This document shows, one piece after another, positions 8,446 to 17,009 of a stretch of 64,000 nt of DNA; the stretch's first letter is position 1, and the number at the start of each line of letters is the position of its first letter. The notes under the pieces are model-generated. The model made no database searches. It was given only the letters and a program-made list of their open reading frames with translations, and was not told where the DNA came from. Source of the stretch: Leifsonia sp. fls2-241-R2A-40a (lineage in GTDB: Bacteria; Actinomycetota; Actinomycetes; Actinomycetales; Microbacteriaceae); assembly GCF_030209575.1 (NCBI RefSeq), contig NZ_JARVRS010000001.1:2108001-2172000 (forward strand). The letters run 5' to 3'. Both the position numbers and the translations under genes were made by a program.

Positions 8446-9701
8446 CCGCCCTCCCGACCGACGCGGAGCGCCGCCTCGCCCTGCGGCGGATGAAGGGTCT
8501 CGCGACGAGCCTGCTCGTCGCGGCCGCCGTGGTGTTCGCCGTGGCGTACGCGCTGCAGGACCGCTACCCCTGGCTCGGGTTCGTGCGCGCTGCCGCCGAG
8601 GGCGCGATGGTGGGTGCGCTCGCCGACTGGTTCGCGGTGACCGCGCTGTTCCGGCATCCGCTCGGGCTGCGCATCCCGCACACCGCGATCATCCCGAACC
8701 GCAAGGACGAGATCGGGGCGAGCCTCGGCGAGTTCGTGGAGACGAACTTCCTCTCCGACGAGGTGGTCGCCGGCAAGCTGGGCACCATCGACCTCGCCGG
8801 CGCGGCCGCCGACTGGCTCTCCGAGGCTCAGAACGCCCGCCGGGTGGTGGCGGAGGCCTCGCGCGGAGTGACCGGGCTCGTCGCCCTGCTCGACGACGAC
8901 CGGATGCGGGAGGCCGTGGAGGCGGTCGTCCGCACAAACCTCGTGGCGCCGCTGTGGGGCCCGCCGCTCGGGCGGCTCGGCGCCCGGGTGCTCGACTCGG
9001 GCGGCCACCGCGAGGCGATCGACCTGGTGCTGGACCGGCTCGACGAGTGGCTCGCGGCGAATCCGGAGGCGTTCGAGTCGGTGGTGTCACGGCGCCTACC
9101 GTCGTGGCTGCCGTCGTTCGTGGACCGCGTGATCGACGAACGCCTCCACGCGGAGGCGCGCCGGTTCGTGCGGGAGATGCGGGAGGATCCCGATCACCGC
9201 CTGCGACGCTCGCTCGACGAGTACCTGATCCAGTTCGCCGACCGGCTGCAGCACGACGAGGCGACCATCGAACGACTGGAGGCGGCGAAAGGGCGGGCGT
9301 TCGACGACCCGCGGATCCGCGAGCTCGCCGCGTCCGCGTGGGCGGCCGCCCGCACCGCGGCGATGGATGCGCTCGCCGACGAGGACGGGGAGCTGCGGCA
9401 GCGTGCGGAGGCGTTCGTCTCGGACATCGCCCGCCGCGTCCTCGCCGACGGCGAGCTGCGAGCCTCCCTCAACAGCCGGCTGACCGGCGCAGCACTGCAC
9501 CTCGTGTCGACCTACCGGAGCGACATCGCGCACGTCATCACCGAGACGGTGCAGGCGTGGGATCCGGCCGAGACCACCGAGAAGATCGAGACGCAGATCG
9601 GCCGCGACCTCCAGTTCATCCGCATCAACGGGACGGTCGTTGGCGCGCTCGCCGGGCTCGCGATCTACAGCGTCGCCGCGGGCGTCTCCGCATTGTTCTA
9701 G
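8442..9701 (+). CDS. DUF445 family membrane-anchored protein
   Basis: 419 residues. A hydrophobic helix lies at about 20-40 (LATSLLVAAAVVFAVAYAL), then the conserved DUF445 stretch (AAAEGAMVGALADWFAVTAL, HPLGLRIPHTAIIPNRKDEI). A long helical region follows, and a second hydrophobic segment lies at the C-terminus (VVGALAGLAIYSVAAGVSAL). The family is widespread in actinobacteria and of unknown function. GTG at 8442 was chosen because it begins the family-like N-terminus and overlaps the stop of a short upstream frame; the frame is open further upstream but that part reads as non-coding. Its stop overlaps the convergent VOC gene stop in a CTAG. Confidence 0.85.
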   Translation: MTALPTDAERRLALRRMKGLATSLLVAAAVVFAVAYALQDRYPWLGFVRAAAEGAMVGALADWFAVTALFRHPLGLRIPHTAIIPNRKDEIGASLGEFVETNFLSDEVVAGKLGTIDLAGAAADWLSEAQNARRVVAEASRGVTGLVALLDDDRMREAVEAVVRTNLVAPLWGPPLGRLGARVLDSGGHREAIDLVLDRLDEWLAANPEAFESVVSRRLPSWLPSFVDRVIDERLHAEARRFVREMREDPDHRLRRSLDEYLIQFADRLQHDEATIERLEAAKGRAFDDPRIRELAASAWAAARTAAMDALADEDGELRQRAEAFVSDIARRVLADGELRASLNSRLTGAALHLVSTYRSDIAHVITETVQAWDPAETTEKIETQIGRDLQFIRINGTVVGALAGLAIYSVAAGVSALF

Positions 9702-10411
9702 CCGCTGGGCCGGTCCGCGCGCACGAGGAACACGATCCCGTCCGGGTCGCGTAGCGCGGTCGCATCGGGTGCAGTGGAGACCGCGTCCGTGGCCCCGATC
9801 CCCACCAGCCGGGCCACCTCGTCGGCGAGCTCGTCCGGCGGCGCGGTCAGGAGGAAGTACTGGCGATCCGTGGGTTTGCCCGCGTCGACGGGTTCGCCGC
9901 TCCACGCGAGCTTGGTTCCCCCGGCCGGCGCCTGGATGGCCACCTCCTCGCCCTCGTCCCAGACCACCGGCCAGCCGAGGGCGCGACTCCAGAAGATCCC
10001 GGTCGCCTGGGTCCCCTCGCAGGTCACCTCGCCCAGTGGCCCGCACCCGGCGAGGTAGGTGTTCTCGTCCTCGATGACGCAGAACTCGTCCCCGACCGGA
10101 TCGGCCATCGCTGCGTAGCTGCCCGTCGGCACGTGGCCGTTGCCGCGCAGCCGACCTCCGTGCTCCACCGCGGCCGCGATCGCCTCCGCCTGACGGCGCT
10201 CGGCGCGACTCAAGTGCAGGTGCAGCCGGTTCCGTTCGGTGCCGTGGGCGGCGCCCCCGGCGAAGCGGAGTCCGACCTGCCTGTGGTCACCCGGCAGCAG
10301 GATGCCGCCGCCGTCGGCCTGCGGCGTCCGGCCGAGGACCGCTCCCCAGAACGCTGCGTCCGCCTCCGGGTCGCCCGAGACGAAGGTGACGGAGTCGAAT
10401 CGGACGCTCAT
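9698..10411 (-). CDS. Two-domain VOC (glyoxalase/bleomycin-resistance fold) protein
   Basis: 237 residues with two tandem VOC-type halves: residues ~1-110 (VTFVSGDPEADAAFWGAVLG, with a GDEFCVIE strand) and ~120-235 (GIFWSRALGWPVVWDE, ending ALRDPDGIVFLV). The superfamily covers dioxygenases, isomerases and antibiotic-binding proteins; nothing here fixes a reaction. ATG at 10411 is preceded by TATTCT exactly six bases away, fitting a leaderless transcript. It converges on the DUF445 gene with interlocked stop codons. Confidence 0.82.
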   Translation of the reverse strand: MSVRFDSVTFVSGDPEADAAFWGAVLGRTPQADGGGILLPGDHRQVGLRFAGGAAHGTERNRLHLHLSRAERRQAEAIAAAVEHGGRLRGNGHVPTGSYAAMADPVGDEFCVIEDENTYLAGCGPLGEVTCEGTQATGIFWSRALGWPVVWDEGEEVAIQAPAGGTKLAWSGEPVDAGKPTDRQYFLLTAPPDELADEVARLVGIGATDAVSTAPDATALRDPDGIVFLVRADRPSG

Positions 10412-10417
10412 GACGTG

Positions 10418-10423
10418 AGAATA
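10418..10423 (-). promoter_or_regulatory. Putative -10 hexamer for leaderless VOC gene
   Basis: Minus-strand TATTCT six bases before the ATG at 10411, so transcription would begin at or near the start codon. No Shine-Dalgarno is visible for this gene. Confidence 0.45.
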
Positions 10424-10449
10424 GCCCGCGCCGCGGTAAGAATGCCGGG

Positions 10450-11121
10450 TCAGCGGTCGAACTGCTCCCAGTGGCCCTCGCTGATCACCTCGACGCGACC
10501 GTCGACGACGGAGATCGCCGTCTGGTCGTCGATCGCATACGACCGCCCCGGGATGCGCTCGGCCCAGCCGCGCGCGGCCTCCAGCGTGTTGCCCGACCAT
10601 CCGGGATAGTCCAGGTGCGGGAAGATCGAGAAGTCGACGAGACCGAGGGTGTCGTCGGGACCGTCCGGCTGCCAGTCGAGGAACTCCCGCCCCACGCGCG
10701 GCGTCATCACCATGCTGCCCGCGCTCACGCCCACCCAGACGGTGTCGACGAGCTCGGGGAGCAGCGCGGCCAGACCCGACTGCTGCATCCACGTGAAGAG
10801 GTACCGGGCCTCGCCGCCGTCCACCAGCAGCACGTCGGCGTCACGCACCCACGGCATCCAGCGCTCCTGGGCCAGGCTCGGCAGCGCGGTCAGTTCGAGC
10901 ACTCCGACCGACTTCCAGCCGAGGCCGACCAGCCCCGGGTCGTCGTCCCAGCGGTCCGCGGTCGACCTCCAGACGGTCTGCGGGCTGCAGGCGGGCTGTC
11001 CCCACTGCGCGGTGGGGACGAACAGGGCGTCGCTGTCGGCGAACGGCTTGCCGAGCATCCCGATCAGCGCCTCGCGGATGCCGGCGTTGGTGACTCCTCC
11101 CGACGTGAGCAGCAGCTTCAT
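10450..11121 (-). CDS. Peptidase E-like (S51 family) peptidase
   Basis: 223-residue cytoplasmic protein of the peptidase S51/class I glutamine amidotransferase-like fold. The nucleophile elbow GVSAGS gives serine at about residue 133. The N-terminus MKLLLTSGG is typical of the family, and an LLVDGGEARYLF strand and a FPHLDYPG segment lie around the active site. Family members are aspartyl dipeptidases or cyanophycinase-like. The ATG at 11121 has GGGAGGACGAGG upstream. No neighbour links it to a pathway. Confidence 0.82.
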   Translation of the reverse strand: MKLLLTSGGVTNAGIREALIGMLGKPFADSDALFVPTAQWGQPACSPQTVWRSTADRWDDDPGLVGLGWKSVGVLELTALPSLAQERWMPWVRDADVLLVDGGEARYLFTWMQQSGLAALLPELVDTVWVGVSAGSMVMTPRVGREFLDWQPDGPDDTLGLVDFSIFPHLDYPGWSGNTLEAARGWAERIPGRSYAIDDQTAISVVDGRVEVISEGHWEQFDR

Positions 11122-11244
11122 CCTCGTCCTCCCGGTCGACGCGTGAGATCGCCGCCCACCGTAGTCCGGAAGGCGTCGGCGCTGGAAGGCTCACGCCTCG
11201 AACGCCCCTTGCCAGCCCGCAGCCGACGGCGGTGCAATAGCCCC

Positions 11245-11568
11245 ATGAGACACAACGACACAGGACCGTTCGGGATGCGGATGCCCGACATTCCGCCGGC
11301 GCGACGTGCCATCTTCGTCGCGGTGATCGCCTGGAGCCTCGCCTGGAAGGGCGCATCGCTCTGGCGCGCGGCCAGGAACGGCAGCAAGCCGTGGTTCGTC
11401 GCCCTGCTGCTGACCAATACGCTCGGCGTGCTGGACGCCGTCTACCTCTTCGTCCTGGACCGCCATCGGTCGAGCTACCGGCTGATCGAGGAGGACATCC
11501 TCACCGCGACGGGGGAGCCGGAGCAGGGCGGCCACTGGGACGAGCCGCGCGGGCCCGCAGGGCCGTGA
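11245..11568 (+). CDS. Small membrane protein (DUF5652-like)
   Basis: 107 residues with two hydrophobic segments (about residues 20-40, AIFVAVIAWSLAWKGASLW, and 49-66, FVALLLTNTLGVLDAVYLFV) separated by a short basic loop. The pattern resembles DUF5652-type proteins, whose function is unknown. The hydrophilic tail is acidic. The ATG at 11245 follows GCAATAGCCCC with no clear ribosome site, so it may be leaderless. Confidence 0.7.
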   Translation: MRHNDTGPFGMRMPDIPPARRAIFVAVIAWSLAWKGASLWRAARNGSKPWFVALLLTNTLGVLDAVYLFVLDRHRSSYRLIEEDILTATGEPEQGGHWDEPRGPAGP

Positions 11569-11589
11569 CCGCGCTTCGCTGACGCCGGA

Positions 11590-12420
11590 CTACCGCGGGA
11601 GGCGCGCCCGGCGGTACGCCCCCGGGCTCATGCCCACGACCTGACGGAAGCGGTCGTGGAACTGGCTGACGGAGCTGTACCCGGACTGGTGGGCGATGTC
11701 CGCGATCGACGTGGTCGAGGTGATCAGCAGACGCTGTGCCTCGTGGATGCGGCAGCTCGCCACGTACTCGCCGATCGTCACGCCGAGCACGCGCTTGAAC
11801 AGAGCCATCGCGTAGTTGGGGTGCAGGTGCGCGGCCGCGGCGACCTCGGCCACCGGGAGCGGCCGGGACGCATGCTCGGTGATGTACCGCGCCATCGTGG
11901 CGACGGCGTCGGTGCCGGACCCGCTCGCCGTGATCCCCGCCGGCGGCGTCTCGCCACGGGACCCCGGCTCGTGGCTGAGCAGCACGCGCCGCAGCCGCAC
12001 CTCGATGTCCCGCTCCGCGGTGTCGCGCTGGATGCGATCGCCCTCCAGCTCGGAGCGCCACACCCGGACGCTCTCCTCGTCGAAGGTGGCTGCCGTGCAC
12101 GGGCCGGTGATGACCTCCCGGCTGAGGAGGCGCTGCAGGAGCGGAGCGGGCAGCTGCCAGGTCAGCATCCGTCGCAGGGGCACGGTGACCCAGTTCATGC
12201 GGGCCGGCTCCACCGTGAGCAGCTGATGCGGCTGAGCCGCCCAGAACAGGACGAATGCGTTGCTCGGAACGAGCAGTTCCTGGCCGCGGATGACGTAGCG
12301 GATGGGGGAGGCGCAGACGTTGATCTCCACATCGTCGTGAAGGTGGGGCTCCGACATCCCCGCGGTGTCGCCCTCCCACGACGCCAGGCCGAACGAACCC
12401 TGAACGATCGTCGCAGACAT
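11590..12420 (-). CDS. AraC-family transcriptional regulator
   Basis: 276 residues: an N-terminal cupin-like sensor (HLHDDVEINV, then FVLFWAAQPHQLL) and a C-terminal AraC double HTH at about 175-272 (PLPVAEVAAAAHLHPNYAM, SIADIAHQSGYSSVSQFHDR, SPGAYRRARL). Divergent from the dioxygenase-like gene at 12490 with a 69-base gap, so that gene is its most likely target. Cupin-AraC regulators of this shape usually sense small sugars or carbon metabolites; the inducer is unknown. Confidence 0.87.
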   Translation of the reverse strand: MSATIVQGSFGLASWEGDTAGMSEPHLHDDVEINVCASPIRYVIRGQELLVPSNAFVLFWAAQPHQLLTVEPARMNWVTVPLRRMLTWQLPAPLLQRLLSREVITGPCTAATFDEESVRVWRSELEGDRIQRDTAERDIEVRLRRVLLSHEPGSRGETPPAGITASGSGTDAVATMARYITEHASRPLPVAEVAAAAHLHPNYAMALFKRVLGVTIGEYVASCRIHEAQRLLITSTTSIADIAHQSGYSSVSQFHDRFRQVVGMSPGAYRRARLPR

Positions 12421-12477
12421 TACTTTCCCGGATCTTTTCGCTACTTATGGCGGTGGATGTGCGGTGCACCCGGCTCT

Positions 12478-12483
12478 TAGCGT
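12478..12483 (+). promoter_or_regulatory. Putative -10 hexamer for leaderless phytanoyl-CoA dioxygenase-like gene
   Basis: TAGCGT six bases before the ATG at 12490; no ribosome site is visible. Confidence 0.4.
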
Positions 12484-12489
12484 AGCGAC

Positions 12490-13401
12490 ATGACAACACT
12501 CACGACACACCACCTGAGCCCCGCCGAGATCGAGCAGTTCGACGAGCAGGGCTACCTCATCCTGCGCGACCGCATCCCCCAGGACCTCCTGCACCGGCTG
12601 CAGGACGCGGCCGACCGCTGGATCGCGGACGGTTCGGCACTGCCCGAAGGCGACGAGCGCGCCCAGGACTACGCGTACGCGAACCGGCCGAGCGGCCGCG
12701 TCATGTTCCGGGTGGACTACCTCCACAACAAGAACGACGCTGCGTCGCTCGAACTGCTCGGGTCGCCCGCGGTCCTCGGCATCGCCGAGAGCCTCGCCGG
12801 GCCGAACTTCGTCCCCACCTACGAGTCGCTGGTCTTCAAGAAGGCCGGAGACGGCGCGCCGATCAGCTGGCACCAGGACGCCGTCCACCCGCGGACGCAC
12901 CGCATCTTCAACATCGACGTCTACCTGGATCCCTCGCGCAAGGGCGAGGGCGCGCTCCGCGTGGCGCCGGGCTCACACAAGCAGCCGGTGGACGTCTGCC
13001 AGCTCGAGGAGGAGTACGGCTGGGATGCGCCCGGCGTCATCCAGGTGGAACTGAACCCGGGCGACGTGCTCGTCCACGACGTCATGGTCGTGCACGGCTC
13101 CGAGGCGGCGCTCGGGAACCGGCTGCGACGGACCATCTACTACGAGTTCCGGGCCGCCGAGCAGATCCTCGCCGAAGGCCCCTGGGATGCGGAGTGGGTC
13201 GACCGCCGGCTGCGCCTGCTCCCCGTCGCGCTGGACATCCACGCCGAGCGCAACGAGGACGCCCCGCAGTTCGAGTGGTCCATCGACTCGCAGCTACGGC
13301 CCGAGCCGATGGGCGACCAGGATGCGGAACTGCGCATCGCCCACCTGGTGCACAGCCCCGGCTCCTACTGCAGTGCGGGAAGCGTCCCCTTCACCGCCTG
13401 A
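12490..13401 (+). CDS. Phytanoyl-CoA dioxygenase (PhyH) family Fe(II)/2-oxoglutarate oxygenase
   Basis: 303 residues. The iron facial triad is visible as HQD (His128, Asp130) and a distal histidine in VVHGSE (about 202); an R-containing segment (NRLRRTIYYEFR) follows for 2-oxoglutarate binding. N-terminal SPAEIEQFDEQGYLILRD is the family's usual opening. It probably hydroxylates a small molecule; the substrate is unknown. Divergent from an AraC regulator. The 3' end overlaps the 3' end of the convergent GH36 gene by 37 bases. Confidence 0.85.
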   Translation: MTTLTTHHLSPAEIEQFDEQGYLILRDRIPQDLLHRLQDAADRWIADGSALPEGDERAQDYAYANRPSGRVMFRVDYLHNKNDAASLELLGSPAVLGIAESLAGPNFVPTYESLVFKKAGDGAPISWHQDAVHPRTHRIFNIDVYLDPSRKGEGALRVAPGSHKQPVDVCQLEEEYGWDAPGVIQVELNPGDVLVHDVMVVHGSEAALGNRLRRTIYYEFRAAEQILAEGPWDAEWVDRRLRLLPVALDIHAERNEDAPQFEWSIDSQLRPEPMGDQDAELRIAHLVHSPGSYCSAGSVPFTA

Positions 13402-15551
13402 CCGACCGCCCACTCCTCCGCCTCGACACGGAACAGCCACACCGTGTCGGGGTGGGAGAGCGGGACCTGCACCCCTACCGTTCGCAGCGCCCGGCCGGGC
13501 AGGACGATCTCGGCCGGCACGGGCTGACCGCCGGAGGAGTCCTCGCCGGTGAGGAGGGCGACCCGGTAGCGGGTGCCGTCGTCGAGTCCGCGCAGCGTGG
13601 CCCTCCCGAGGGGTGCGGCATCCGACCGCCCGAGGAAGGCGAACGCGAACAGCGCGGCCCGCTTGTCCGGCGCCACGACCCCGTGGACCCAGAGCGTCGG
13701 GTCGATGGGGTCCATCCGGACCAGCTCCCCGTGGTGCAGCAACTCACGGTACTGCTTGTGGAGAGCGATCCACTCGGTCAGCTGGTCGAGCTCAGAGTCG
13801 CCGGCCCGGGTGATGTCCCACTCGATGCCGAAGTGGCCGAAGAACGCCGAGCCGGCGCGGAAGCCCAGGTCGTGCACCCGATGCGTGGTGTGCGAGCGAG
13901 GCGAGGCGATGTGCGCGCCGAGCAGCTCGGGCGGCAGGAGCTGCTGCGTCCAGCGCATCATCTCCTGCCGCTCGAAGGGGTCGTTGCAGTCGGACACCCA
14001 GACCCGATCCGTGTGCTCGATCACGCCGAGATCCACCCGGGCGCCGCCCGAGGAGCACGATTCGATCTCCAGACCGGGGAAGCGCTCCTTGAGCTCGGCC
14101 ATCAGACGGTAGGCGGCGAGCGTCTGCTCGTGGACGCCGGGGGCGCCGCCCGGCGCCGTCCCCGCATCCACCAGGTCGCGGTTGTGGTCCCACTTGACGT
14201 AGCGGACATCGTTCTCCGCGATGATCTGCACCATGCGGTCGCGGACGTAGGCGTACGCCTCCGGGATGCCGAGGTTGAGGACCTGCTGGTGGCGCGCTTC
14301 GACGGGCAGGCGGCCACCGGTCTGCATGATCCACTCGGGATGGGCGCGTGCCAGATCGGAATCGGCGTTCACCATCTCCGGCTCGAACCAGAGGCCGAAC
14401 TCCATCCCGAGCGCTGTCACGTGATCGACGAGCGGCGTGAGACCGTCCGGCCAGACCTCGTCGTCGACGTACCAGTCGCCCAGGCCGGCACGATCGGTTC
14501 GGCGTCCGCGGAACCAGCCGTCGTCGAGAACGTACCTCTCCACACCGACCGTCGCCGCGCGCTCGGCCAGGGCGAGAAGCTTCGGGAGGTCGTGGTCGAA
14601 GTAGACCGCCTCCCACACGTTGAGGGTGACCGGGCGCGGGCGGCGGGGATGCTGGGGCCGCGCCCGCAGGTGCCGGTGCAGCCGCCGCGCCTGGTCGTCG
14701 AGCCCGTCGCCGTACACCCCGTAGACCCAGGGCGTGCGGTAGCTCTCGCCTGGCTCGAGCACGATCTCGCCGGGCAGCAGGAGCTCGCCGCCGCCGATGA
14801 CCTGCTCGCCGCTGGAGAGCCGCTCGGCGTAATGCCGGTGGTTGCCGCTGAAGCCCACGTGCGCGCCCCAGACCTCGCCGTGCGCGAAGCCGAAGCCGGC
14901 CTCGCCAACCGTGAGCAGCGTCGCGGCGTCCGGACCCGTCCGGCCGCGGCGTCCTTCGCGCAGGTGGATGCCGACGTTCAGCGGCCCGCGCTGCGGTGTG
15001 CGCTCCTTCGCCCAGCGGCCGCCGAAGTCGAGCACCTCGTGCGCCCGCGCGGGGAGCGGGAACGCGAGCGAGAGGTCGTCCAGCCGGTAGGTCGCACCCC
15101 GATTGGTGAGCGTCGCCGCCGCACGGAGAACGCCGGCGGCGCTGAGCTCGATGACCAGTTCCAGCCCGAGCTGCGCGGTGTCGTCACTTGCCTCGAGCTC
15201 GACCCGTCCGCCTCCGGAGAGCGTGATCAACCCGTCGGCATCCGCCGTCCCGGTCCTCACCTCGGTCACCCGGAACCAGGGCGACCACGACTCCCCGTCG
15301 CGACTGCCGCTCAGCCCCGGCCGTCCCAGCCACCCGGTGTGCTGCTCCGGCAGGACCGCGAGCCTCACCGGGTCGTCCGGCGAGCTGGGGGCCGGAGGGC
15401 GCACGTCGGTCAGCGCGATCGCCGTGGCGTCCGCCAGATCGATGGGGCCGAGGGCGGCGCCCCAGTGCACGAGGGCGGGGAGCCGTCCCCGGCGGACATC
15501 GAGCAGGGCGCTGACGCCGTCGGCGGTGAGGTGGATGAGGTCGGGGCGCAT
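13365..15551 (-). CDS. GH36 alpha-galactosidase
   Basis: 728 residues. An N-terminal beta-supersandwich is followed by a (beta/alpha)8 barrel with FVLDDGWF-like YVLDDGWFRGRR, KWDHNRD (nucleophile Asp455) and WVSDCND (acid/base Asp521), then a C-terminal beta domain. It removes terminal alpha-galactose from raffinose-type sugars or galactosides. There is no signal peptide, so it acts inside the cell on imported substrate. Last gene of the bga-ABC operon, following the binding lipoprotein after a strong RNA hairpin. Confidence 0.92.
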   Translation of the reverse strand: MRPDLIHLTADGVSALLDVRRGRLPALVHWGAALGPIDLADATAIALTDVRPPAPSSPDDPVRLAVLPEQHTGWLGRPGLSGSRDGESWSPWFRVTEVRTGTADADGLITLSGGGRVELEASDDTAQLGLELVIELSAAGVLRAAATLTNRGATYRLDDLSLAFPLPARAHEVLDFGGRWAKERTPQRGPLNVGIHLREGRRGRTGPDAATLLTVGEAGFGFAHGEVWGAHVGFSGNHRHYAERLSSGEQVIGGGELLLPGEIVLEPGESYRTPWVYGVYGDGLDDQARRLHRHLRARPQHPRRPRPVTLNVWEAVYFDHDLPKLLALAERAATVGVERYVLDDGWFRGRRTDRAGLGDWYVDDEVWPDGLTPLVDHVTALGMEFGLWFEPEMVNADSDLARAHPEWIMQTGGRLPVEARHQQVLNLGIPEAYAYVRDRMVQIIAENDVRYVKWDHNRDLVDAGTAPGGAPGVHEQTLAAYRLMAELKERFPGLEIESCSSGGARVDLGVIEHTDRVWVSDCNDPFERQEMMRWTQQLLPPELLGAHIASPRSHTTHRVHDLGFRAGSAFFGHFGIEWDITRAGDSELDQLTEWIALHKQYRELLHHGELVRMDPIDPTLWVHGVVAPDKRAALFAFAFLGRSDAAPLGRATLRGLDDGTRYRVALLTGEDSSGGQPVPAEIVLPGRALRTVGVQVPLSHPDTVWLFRVEAEEWAVGQAVKGTLPALQ

Positions 15552-15583
15552 GATCTCCTCGATGAGCGGTGGGGAAACGGTAC

Positions 15584-15610
15584 GGGCGCCGGGGGTGACC
15601 CCCGGCGCCC
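15584..15610 (-). terminator. Intercistronic hairpin after the galactoside-binding lipoprotein gene
   Basis: Perfect 13-bp arms (GGGCGCCGGGGGT / ACCCCCGGCGCCC) one base apart, with no U-run, between the lipoprotein stop at 15630 and the GH36 start at 15551. It could act as a partial terminator or as a 3' RNA-stabilising stem that raises lipoprotein level over the downstream enzyme. Confidence 0.6.
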
Positions 15611-15629
15611 GCAGTGACGATCGCCTGGT

Positions 15630-16970
15630 CTACTCCTTGACCGGGATCGACTGGGCCTTCAGTGCGTCGATGGTCTTCTGCTGACCCGTCTTGAGCGCAT
15701 CCAGCAGGGTTCCGTTGCCACCGAGGGCGGCGCCGAAGCCATCCGAGACGTCAGTGTACGTCTGCGTCATCGTCGGGCCCCAGGTGAAGTCGGGGTCCAC
15801 CTCGCTGGAGGCCTGCTTGAACACGTCGTAGATCTTCTGACCGCCGTAGAACGGCTGGCCGGAGGTGAACGCGTCGAGGTCGGCGCCGGCCTTGGCCGCC
15901 GGGTAGAGGCCGCCGAGCTTGTTCTCCAGCGCCAGGGCCTCCGGGTCGGTGTTCAGCCACATGGCGAACTTCGCGGCCTCGTACGGGTGCTTCGACCCCT
16001 TGAGGACGGCGGTCGAGGAACCGCCCCAGTCGCCGGCCTTCTTGTCGCCCGCGGACCACTGCGGCATGGGGGCCACGGCCCACTTGCCGGCGGTGCTCGG
16101 CGCTCCGGTCTCGAGGGTGGAGGCGCCCCACACGGCGGAGACCCACGTCCACTGCTGTCCGTCGTCGAACGACTTGTTCCAGTCGTCCGAGAAGGAGGCC
16201 AGCTTGGACACCTGGCCGGCGTCGATGAGCTTCTGCCAGTAGTCGGCGACCTGCTTCGACTTGTCGTCGGTCAGGTTGACGGTCCACTTGTTGCCGTCGT
16301 TCTTGAACCACTCGCCGCCGGCCTGCCACACCATGCCCGCGAACCAGTTCACGTCGGTCTTGGGGAAGTTGGTGATGTAGGCGCCCTTCGCCTTGATCAG
16401 GGCGGCGTCCTTGGCGTACTCGTCCCACGTGGTCGGCACCGGGATGCCGGCCGCCTGGAAGAGGTCCTTGCGGTAGAACAGTGCGATGGGGCCGGTGTCC
16501 TGCGGGACCGCGTAGACGGCGTTGTCCTCACCGAAGGTGACCTGGTTCCAGGTCCAGTCGACGAAGTCGTTCTTGGCGTCGGCGACCGGCTTGCACGATG
16601 CGATGTTCGTCAGGCCGTCCTGCACGCGGAAGTTCGGGAGGGCGTCGTACTCGACCTGGCCGAGGTCGGGAGCGTTGCCCGCCTTGATCTGGTTGAAGAA
16701 GTTCTGGTAGGTGCCGGCGTTGCCCGAGGGGCCCGTCTGGAACTTCACCTGGATGTCCGGGTTCTTGCTGTTCCACAGGTCGACGACCTTCTCCATCCCG
16801 GGGACCCAGGTGGTGAAGGTGAGGTTGACCTTGCCGGAGGACGGCTTGCAGTCTCCGCTCGCGGCCGCGGTGCCCGAGCCGCTGGAGCCCTGACCGGTGC
16901 ACGCGGTGAGGGCGAGAGCTGCGGTGAGGCCGACGGCGGCGGCGACCATCCTTGTCCGTGCTTTCATCAT
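15630..16970 (-). CDS. Carbohydrate ABC transporter substrate-binding lipoprotein
   Basis: 446 residues, family 1 extracellular binding protein. A lipoprotein signal peptide ends at LTAC with lipidated Cys24, then a Ser/Gly-rich tether and the mature two-lobe fold (VNLTFTTWVPGM, then GIPVPTTWDEYAKDA). It captures sugar outside the membrane for the two permeases encoded upstream. Its place between beta- and alpha-galactosidase genes points to galactosides as ligand (inference). No ATPase gene is in the operon. Confidence 0.9.
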   Translation of the reverse strand: MMKARTRMVAAAVGLTAALALTACTGQGSSGSGTAAASGDCKPSSGKVNLTFTTWVPGMEKVVDLWNSKNPDIQVKFQTGPSGNAGTYQNFFNQIKAGNAPDLGQVEYDALPNFRVQDGLTNIASCKPVADAKNDFVDWTWNQVTFGEDNAVYAVPQDTGPIALFYRKDLFQAAGIPVPTTWDEYAKDAALIKAKGAYITNFPKTDVNWFAGMVWQAGGEWFKNDGNKWTVNLTDDKSKQVADYWQKLIDAGQVSKLASFSDDWNKSFDDGQQWTWVSAVWGASTLETGAPSTAGKWAVAPMPQWSAGDKKAGDWGGSSTAVLKGSKHPYEAAKFAMWLNTDPEALALENKLGGLYPAAKAGADLDAFTSGQPFYGGQKIYDVFKQASSEVDPDFTWGPTMTQTYTDVSDGFGAALGGNGTLLDALKTGQQKTIDALKAQSIPVKE

Positions 16971-17009
16971 GTGTCCTTTGTTGATCGTTTGTCGTGGTGG
17001 GGGATGTGG

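Noticed and set aside
13194-15617. Plus-strand frame of 807 codons over the GH36 gene
   Set aside because: Antisense shadow; no recognisable domain, while the minus strand has full GH36 catalytic motifs.
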